From NCBI RefSeq assembly GCF_964204865.1, contig NC_135261.1, positions 8,308,001 through 8,372,000 on the forward strand: DNA of 64,000 bases. The letters are read 5' to 3'. Source of the DNA: Styela clava. Taxonomy: Eukaryota > Chordata > Ascidiacea > Stolidobranchia > Styelidae. This document shows positions 57,581 through 64,000 of this stretch, piece after piece (position 1 is the first letter of the stretch; every line of letters starts with the position of its first letter). The translations under genes and the position numbers were made by a program. The notes below the pieces were generated by a model. The model worked only from the letters and a program-made list of their open reading frames with translations. It searched no databases and was not told the DNA's origin.

Positions 57581-57805
57581 GCTTTTGAAACAGATGAAAT
57601 TTGTAATTTTTACACAATATATGATTTGAGTTTCACCCTTCCTCTCTCCGGTTCTCTGTCTTACGTAATATATCGCAATATTTCTATTTCTCCATTTCAA
57701 TACTATCTTATCCTGTCAGTCCAAAATACCCCAATATCTGCATAGAGTTTAAGTATTTCAAAAAAGAAAGCTGAAAATGTCGTTGTAAACCTCAAGCTAT
57801 CGATT

Positions 57806-57877
57806 GGCTCGTTGGTCTATGTGTATGATTCTCGCTTTCGGTGCGAGAGGTCCCGTGTTCAAATCACGGACGAGACT
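57806..57877 (+). tRNA. Pro-derived tRNA with UCG anticodon
   Basis: T stem CCGTG/CACGG is perfect, and TTTT is present downstream (CTTCACTTTTG). Confidence 0.75.
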
Positions 57878-58030
57878 TCACTTTTGTATCACTTCCCAGT
57901 CTGAACCAATATCTCATTTATTAACTTCTCGATATTAGGACAGAATATCTGATCATGTTTTTTGGTTTTTGTATTAAACATCTCCATTTATGAACGTCAA
58001 CTCAGGCGTAATGCATTCCTAGTCGGGTGA

Positions 58031-58118
58031 CCGTCGATAGCTCAGTTGGTAGAGCGGTGGACCGTAGTGATAGGAAGCTGATATCCATAGGTCGCTGGTT
58101 CGAATCCTGCTCGAAGGA
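58031..58118 (+). pseudogene. tRNA-Tyr, defective
   Basis: U33 is changed to C, the acceptor starts CCGTCGA, and the T stem reads CCTGC. Confidence 0.75.
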
Positions 58119-58484
58119 TCTTTTGAAATAGATTAAATTTGTAATTTTTGAACAATATATGATTTGAGTTTCACCCTTCCTCTCTCCGGTTCTCTGTCTC
58201 TCGTAATATATCGCAATGTTTCTATTTCTCCATGTCAATACTATCTTAACCCTCCAGATAAATTTTATAATGGATGAAATTTGTAATTTTTAAAACAATA
58301 TATGACTTGAGTTTCACCTTTCCTCTCTTCGGTTATCTTTCTTCCGTATTATATGTCAAGGTTTCTATTTATCCATGTCAATACTATCTTAACCTCTGAG
58401 TCCAAAATACCCCAATGTTTGCAGAGAGTTTGATTATTTTAAAATCAAGGCTCAAAATGTCGTTGTAAACTTCGGCTATTGATG

Positions 58485-58556
58485 GGCTCGTTGGTCTAGG
58501 GGTATGATTCTCGCTTTGGGTGCGAGAGGTCCCGGGTTCAAATCCCGGGCGAGCCC
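58485..58556 (+). tRNA. tRNA-Pro(UGG)
   Basis: Perfect except for a G-U closing pair at 7-66 (GCGAGCC). Confidence 0.9.
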
Positions 58557-58705
58557 TTGCTTTTGTATCACTACCCAGTCTGAACCAATGACTCATTTAA
58601 TAACTTCTCATAATTCAGACAGAATGTTTTGATCAAGTGTTTTGGTTTTTGTATTAAACATTTCAATTCATGAATTTTAAATCAGGGTTCATGCCGGAGA
58701 TATGC

Positions 58706-58793
58706 CCTTCGGTAGCTCAGTTGATATACCGGAGGACTGTAGGGGTAAAATGCTGAGATCTACAGGTCGCTGGTCCGAATCCAACTCGAAGGA
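58706..58793 (+). pseudogene. Variant tRNA-Tyr pseudogene
   Basis: The acceptor starts CCTTCGG, the T loop has lost its second T (GGTCCGAATCC), and the D arm reads GATATACC. Confidence 0.77.
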
Positions 58794-59167
58794 ATTTTTT
58801 TATTAGGGAGATCTAATAAATTTGTTATGTCTGCATAGACTTTCATTATATTAAATATTTCGTTGTGAACATCGCCTTTTGTTCAAATCCGGGACGATTC
58901 CTCACTATTGTATAACTGCCCAGTCGAGATCAAATTTTTACCTTATAATAACAATTTCTCATCAATCTGACAGATCGTCCCATCATGTGTTTTTTATGTT
59001 TTATCTCAATTTATGAACTCCAACTCAGGAGCCCATACAAGATCAAATCTTTACTTAATTATAACAATTTCCATCAATCTGACTGATTGTCCGATCATGT
59101 GTTTTTTTCATGTTAAATCTTAATTTAGGAACTCCACCTCAGGAGTAATGCTTCCATGGACGTGTGT

Positions 59168-59255
59168 CCTTCGATAGCTCAGTTGTTAGAGCGGTGGACT
59201 GTAGTAATACAAAGCTGATATCCATAGGTCGCTGGTTCGAATCCGGCTCGCAGGA
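59168..59255 (+). tRNA. tRNA-Tyr(GUA), minor defects
   Basis: The D loop reads AGTTGTTA (G19 lost), the acceptor is TCGCAGG, and the intron TAATACAAAGCTGAT. Confidence 0.62.
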
Positions 59256-59559
59256 GCTTTTGAAACAGATGAAATTTGTAATTTTTAAGCAATATATGAT
59301 TTGAGTTTCACCTTTACTCTCTCCGATTCTCTGTCTTACGTAATATATCGCAATGTTTCTATTTCTCCATTTCAATACTATCTTATCCTGTCAGTCCAAA
59401 ATACCCCAATGTCTGAATAGAGTTTAAGCATTTCAAAAATGAACGCTGAAAATGTCGTTGTAAACCTCAAGCTATCATGTGATCCGATCATGTTTTTTTT
59501 CATGTTTTATCTCAATTTATGAACTCCAACTCAGGAGTAATGCTTCCATAGACGTGTGT

Positions 59560-59647
59560 CCTTCGATAGCTCAGTTGGTAGAGCGGTGGACTGTAGTGAT
59601 ACAAAGCTGATATCCATAGGTCGCTGGTTCGAATCCGACTCGAAGGA
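59560..59647 (+). tRNA. tRNA-Tyr(GUA)
   Basis: One T-stem mismatch (CCGAC). Otherwise the same as 44,322. Confidence 0.82.
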
Positions 59648-59872
59648 GCTTTTGAAACAGATGAAATTTGTAATTTTTACACAATATATGATTTGAGTTT
59701 CACCCTTCCTCTCTCCGGTTCTCTGTCTTACGTAATATATCGCAATATTTCTATTTCTCCATTTCAATACTATCTTATCCTGTCAGTCCAAAATACCCCA
59801 ATATCTGCATAGAGTTTAAGTATTTCAAAAAAGAAAGCTGAAAATGTCGTTGTAAACCTCAAGCTATCGATT

Positions 59873-59944
59873 GGCTCGTTGGTCTATGTGTATGATTCTC
59901 GCTTTCGGTGCGAGAGGTCCCGTGTTCAAATCACGTACGAGACT
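59873..59944 (+). tRNA. Pro-derived tRNA with UCG anticodon
   Basis: Same changes as 44,635, including CACGT and the missing TTTT. Confidence 0.65.
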
Positions 59945-60097
59945 TCACTTCTGTATCACTTCCCAGTCTGAACCAATATCTCATTTATTAACTTCTCGAT
60001 ATTAGGACAGAATAACTGATCATGTTTTTTGGTTATTGTATTAAACATCTCCATTTATGAATGTCAACTCAGGCGTAATGCATTCCTAGTCGTGTGA

Positions 60098-60185
60098 CCT
60101 TCGATAGCTCAGTTGGTAGAGCGGTGGACTGTAGTGATAGAAAGCTGATATCCATAGGTCGCTGGTTCGAATCCGGCTCGAAGGA
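60098..60185 (+). tRNA. tRNA-Tyr(GUA), intact
   Basis: All stems and boxes are perfect. Intron class TGATAGAAAG, with TTTT downstream. Confidence 0.92.
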
Positions 60186-60550
60186 TCTTTTGAAATAGAT
60201 TAAATTTGTAATTTTTGAACAATATATGATTTGAGTTTCACCCTTCCTCTCTCCGGTTCTCTGTCTTTCGTAATATATCGCAATGTTTCTATTTCTCCAT
60301 GTCAATACTATCTTAACCTTCCAGATAAATTTTATAATAGATGAAATTTGTAATTTTTAAAACAATATATGGCTTGAGTTTCACCTTTCCTCTCTCCGGT
60401 TTTCTTTCTTCCGTATTATATGTCAAGGTTTCTATTTATCCATGTCAATACTATCTTAACCTCTGAGTCCAAAACACGCCAATGTTTGCTTGAGTTTGAT
60501 TATTTTAAAATCAAGGCTCAAAATGTCGTTGTAAACTTCGGCTATTGATG

Positions 60551-60622
60551 GGCTCGTTGGTCTAGGGGTATGATTCTCGCTTTGGGTGCGAGAGGTCCCG
60601 GGTTCAAATCCCGGACGAGCCC
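60551..60622 (+). tRNA. tRNA-Pro(UGG), intact
   Basis: Perfect copy with TTTT downstream. Confidence 0.93.
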
Positions 60623-60770
60623 TTGCTTTTGTATCACTACCCAGTCTGAACCAATGACTCATTTAATAACTTCTCTTAATTCAGACAGAATGTCTGATCA
60701 TGTGTTTTGGTTTTTGTATTAAACATTTCAAATCATGAATTTTAAATCAGGCGTCATGCCGGAGATATGC

Positions 60771-60858
60771 CCTTCGATAGCTCAGTTGATAGACCGGTGG
60801 ACTGTAGGGGTAGAATGCTGAGATCTATAGGTTGCTGATTCGAATCCGGCTCGAAAGA
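60771..60858 (+). pseudogene. Variant tRNA-Tyr pseudogene
   Basis: The acceptor 3' strand is TCGAAAG, and the T stem reads GCTGA. Confidence 0.73.
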
Positions 60859-61161
60859 ATTTTTTTAATAGGGAGATCTAAGTAAATTTGTTATGTCTGC
60901 ATAGACTTTCATTATATTGAATATTTTGTTGTGAACATAGCCTTTTTTTCAAATCCGGGACGATTCCTCACTATTGTATAACTGCCCAGTCGAGATCAAA
61001 TTTTTACCTTATAATAACAATTTCTCATCAATCTGACAGATTGTCCCATCATGTGTTTTTTTCATGTTTTATCTCAATTTATGAACTCCAACTCAGGAGC
61101 CCATTCAAGATCAAATTTTAACTTAATAATAACAATTTCTCTTCAATCTGACAGATTGTCC

Positions 61162-61233
61162 GGCTCGTTGGTCTAGGGGTATGATTCTCGTTTTGGGTGC
61201 GAGAGGTCCCGGGTTCAAATCCCGGACGAGCCC
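61162..61233 (+). tRNA. tRNA-Pro(UGG)
   Basis: Perfect except for a U-G pair closing the anticodon stem (CTCGT). The upstream spacer is the short kind, ending ACAGATTGTCC. Confidence 0.88.
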
Positions 61234-61379
61234 TTGCTTTTGTATCACTACCCAGTCTGAACCAATGACTCATTTAATAACTTCTCATAATTCAGACAGA
61301 ATGTTTTGATCATGTGTTTTGGTTTTTGTATTAAACATTTCAATTCATGAATTTTAAATCAGGGTTCATGCCGGAGATT

Positions 61380-61460
61380 TAGCTCAGTTGATATACCGGA
61401 GGACTGTAGGGGTAAAATGCTGAGATCTACAGGTCGCTGGTTCGAATCCGACTCGAAGGA
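61380..61460 (+). pseudogene. Variant tRNA-Tyr, 5' acceptor deleted
   Basis: The acceptor strand is missing between GGAGAT and TTAGCTCAG. The remainder matches 58,706. Confidence 0.8.
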
Positions 61461-61834
61461 ATTTTTTTAATAGGGAGATCTAATGAATGTGTTATGTCTG
61501 CATAGACTTTCATTATATTAAATATTTCGTTGTGAACATCGCCTTTTGTTCAAATCCGGGACGATTCCTCACTATTGTATAACTGCCCAGTCGAGATCAA
61601 ATTTTTACCTTATAATAACAATTTCTCATCAATCTGACAGATTGTCCCATCATGTGTTTTTTATGTTTTATCTCAATTTATGAACTCCAACTCAGGAGCC
61701 CATACAAGATCAAATCTTTACTTAATAATAACAATTTCCATCAATCTGACTGATTGTCCGATCATGTTTTTTTTTCATGTTTAATCTTAATTTAGGAACT
61801 CCACCTCAGGAGTATTGCTTCCATGGACGTGTGT

Positions 61835-61922
61835 CCTTCGATAGCTCAGTTGGTAGAGCGGTGGACTGTAGTTATACAAAGCTGGTATCCATAGGTCGCT
61901 GGTTCGAATCCGGCTCGCAGGA
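61835..61922 (+). tRNA. tRNA-Tyr(GUA), minor defects
   Basis: The intron is TTATACAAAGCTGGT and the acceptor TCGCAGG. The anticodon arm and T arm are good. Confidence 0.68.
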
Positions 61923-62287
61923 GCTTTTGAAACAGATGAAATTTGTAATTTTTAAGCAATATATGATTTGAGTTTCACCCTTCCGCTCTCCGATTCTCTG
62001 TCTTACGTAATATATCGCAATGTTTCTATTTCTCCATATCAATACTATCTTAACCTTCCAGATAAATTTTATAATAGATGAAATTTGTAATTTTTAAAAC
62101 AATATATGACTTGAGTTTCACCTTTCCTCTCTCCGGTTCTCTTTCTTCCGTAATATATGTCAAGGTTTCTATTTATCCATGTCAATACTATCTTAACCTC
62201 CGAGTCCAAAATACGCCAATGTTTGCTTGAGTTTGATTATTTTAAAATCAAGGCTCAAAATGTCGTTGTAAACTTCGGCTGTTGATG

Positions 62288-62359
62288 GGCTCGTTGGTCT
62301 AGGGGTATGATTCTCGCTTTGGGTGCGAGAGGTCCCGGTTTCAAATCCTGGACGAGCCC
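62288..62359 (+). tRNA. tRNA-Pro(UGG), T-stem variant
   Basis: The T stem reads CCGGT/CCTGG, losing the G53-C61 pair. Other arms are perfect. Confidence 0.75.
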
Positions 62360-62507
62360 TTGCTTTTGTATCACTACCCAGTCTGAACCAATGACTCATT
62401 TAATAACTTCTCTTAATTCAGACAGAATGTCTGATCATGTGTTTTGGTTTTTGTATTAAACATTTCAAATCATGAATTTTAAATCAGGCGTCATGCCGGA
62501 GATATGC

Positions 62508-62595
62508 CCTTCGATAGCTCAGTTGATAGACCGGTGGACTGTAGGGGTAGAATGCTGAGATCTATAGGTTGCTGATTCGAATCCGGCTCGAAGGA
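62508..62595 (+). pseudogene. Variant tRNA-Tyr pseudogene
   Basis: The acceptor is perfect. It has the D-stem clash, and the T stem reads GCTGA. Confidence 0.7.
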
Positions 62596-62898
62596 ATTTT
62601 TTTAATAGGGAGATCTAAGTAAATTTGTTATGTCTGCATAGACTTTCATTATATTGAATATTTTGTTGTGAACATAGCCTTTTGTTCAAATCCGGGACGA
62701 TTCCTCACTATTGTATAACTGCCCAGTCGAGATCAAATTTTTACCTTATAATAACAATTTCTCATCAATCTGACAGATTGTCCCATCATGTGTTTTTTTC
62801 ATGTTTTATCTCAATTTATGAACTCCAACTCAGGAGCCCATTCAAGATCAAATTTTAACTTAATAATAACAATTTCTCATCAATCTGACAGATTGTCC

Positions 62899-62970
62899 GG
62901 CTCGTTGGTCTAGGGGTATGATTCTCGCTTTGGGTGCGAGAGGTCCCGGGTTCAAATCCCGGACGAGCCC
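62899..62970 (+). tRNA. tRNA-Pro(UGG), intact
   Basis: Perfect copy in the short-spacer context, as at 61,162. Confidence 0.93.
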
Positions 62971-63116
62971 TTGCTTTTGTATCACTACCCAGTCTGAACC
63001 AATGACTCATTTAATAACTTCTCATAATTCAGACAGAATGTTTTGATCATGTGTTTTGGTTTTAGTATTAAACATTTCAATTCATGAATTTTAAATCAGG
63101 GTTCATGCCGGAGATT

Positions 63117-63182
63117 TAGCTCAGTTGATATACCGGAGGACTGTAGGGGTAAAATGCTGAGATCTACAGGTCGCTGGTTCGC
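63117..63182 (+). pseudogene. Variant tRNA-Tyr, both ends missing
   Basis: It lacks the 5' acceptor and stops at GGTTCGCTTGG, jumping to spacer 50 bp further on. Confidence 0.8.
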
Positions 63183-63519
63183 TTGGTAGACTTTCATTAT
63201 ATTAAATATTTCGTTGTGAACATCGCCTTTTGTTCAAATCCGGGACGATTCCTCACTATTGTATAACTGCCCAGTCGAGATCAAATTTTTACCTTATAAT
63301 AACAATTTCTCATCAATCTGACAGATTGTCCCATCATGTGTTTTTTATGTTTTATCTCAATTTATGAACTCCAACTCAGGAGCCCATACAAGATCAAATC
63401 TTTACTTAATAATAACAATTTCCATCAATCTGACTGATTGTCCGATCATGTTTTTTTTTTCATGTTTAATCTTAATTTAGGAACTCCACCTCAGGAGTAT
63501 TGCTTCCATGGACATGTGT

Positions 63520-63607
63520 CCTTCGATAGCTCAGTTGGTAGAGCGGTAGACTGTAGTGATACAAAGCTGATATCCATAGGTCGCTGGTTCGAATCCGGCT
63601 CGCAGGA
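63520..63607 (+). tRNA. tRNA-Tyr(GUA), minor defects
   Basis: The anticodon stem reads GTAGA, one clash with TCCAT. The acceptor is TCGCAGG. Confidence 0.62.
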
Positions 63608-63972
63608 GCTTTTGAAACAGATGAAATTTGTAATTTTTAAGCAATATATGATTTGAGTTTCACCCTTCCGCTCTCCGATTCTCTGTCTTACGTAATATAT
63701 CGCAATGTTTCTATTTCTCCATGTCAATACTATCTTAACCTTCCAGATAAATTTTATAATAGATGAAATTTGTAATTTTTAAAACAATATATGACTTGAG
63801 TTTCACCTTTCCTCTCTCCGGTTCTCTTTCTTCCGTATTATATGTCAAGGTTTCTATTTATCCATGTCAATACTATCTTAACCTCTGAGTCCAAAATACG
63901 CCAATGTTTGCTTGAGTTTGATTATTTTAAAATCAAGGCTCAAAATGTCGTTGTAAACTTTGGCTATTGATG

Positions 63973-64000
63973 GGCTCGTTGGTCTAGGGGTATGATTCTC
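63973..64000 (+). tRNA. tRNA-Pro, cut by the window edge
   Basis: The first 28 nt match the intact Pro gene exactly, showing that the array continues to the right. Confidence 0.85.

Larger units (their letters stand above)
29041..64000 (+). repeat. Tandem tRNA-Tyr / tRNA-Pro array
   Basis: I count 75 tRNA-like loci, all on the plus strand, embedded in conserved spacers. There are 30 Tyr-type (four partial), 22 Pro-type, six UCG-type and 17 variant Tyr copies. The best-kept higher-order unit is 1.56 kb: Pro starts at 42,187, 43,751 and 45,313, and at 56,922 and 58,485. Its order is Pro, variant Tyr, relic Pro, Tyr, UCG-type, Tyr. Most copies have a T run of four or more within about 12 nt of the 3' end, as Pol III terminators do. 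The array continues beyond the right edge of the window. Confidence 0.93.

Noticed and set aside
32132-63727. Dozens of repeated 60-90 residue frames antisense to the tRNA genes
   Set aside because: They are reverse translations of tRNA-Tyr and tRNA-Pro plus spacers. Their conservation comes from the tRNA sequence, and they vanish where tRNA copies decay.

Overview
The window is AT-rich metazoan nuclear DNA. It has spliced genes with GT-AG introns, a MADF-BESS regulator of the kind common in invertebrates, many hAT-type elements, a tRNA-derived SINE, an intact CR1/L2-group LINE and intron-containing tRNA-Tyr genes. Compact genes packed among MITEs suggest an invertebrate deuterostome, perhaps an ascidian. 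That assignment is an inference; no sequence here proves it.

Left third (1-28,300). Three protein genes are well supported: TRAPPC3 (two exons, minus strand, 6,268-7,323), a single-exon MADF-BESS gene (minus, 8,694-9,500) and a nine-exon S28 serine peptidase resembling DPP7 (plus, 22,144-26,341). Most of the rest is transposons. There is a hAT at 418-2,834. A mariner-like MITE at 3,925-4,447 carries a nested SINE. A hAT at 9,814-15,922 carries an apparently intact two-ORF LINE, and a second hAT at 15,931-17,479 stands against it at the same target octamer. At 18,613-21,740 there is a three-level nest of elements, and a cluster of MITE, SINE and LINE fragments lies near 27 kb.

Right half (about 29,040-64,000). 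This is a tandem array of tRNA-like genes, all on the plus strand: I count 75 loci. They fall into tRNA-Tyr(GUA) with a 15-nt intron, tRNA-Pro(UGG), a Pro-derived tRNA whose anticodon is now UCG (arginine codon CGA), and a variant Tyr pseudogene. The 1.56-kb higher-order unit looks like three diverged Tyr-Pro dimers: variant Tyr with a decayed Pro relic, Tyr with the UCG-type tRNA, and Tyr with Pro. Copies at the left edge (29-34.6 kb) are decayed, while those further in are more uniform.

Three insertions interrupt the array. One is 2.6 kb at 29,332-31,973, with broken zinc-finger coding and a nested MITE, inside a tRNA-Tyr gene. The second is a poly(A)-tailed, strongly folded retroposon inside a tRNA-Pro gene (about 45,944-46,325). 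The third is an 8.57-kb element (47,319-55,886) with 20-bp inverted ends and an 8-bp target duplication, filled with about 23 copies of a 370-bp repeat, nine in one orientation and fourteen in the other. This giant hAT-like foldback and the anticodon-shifted tRNA family are the most unusual content.
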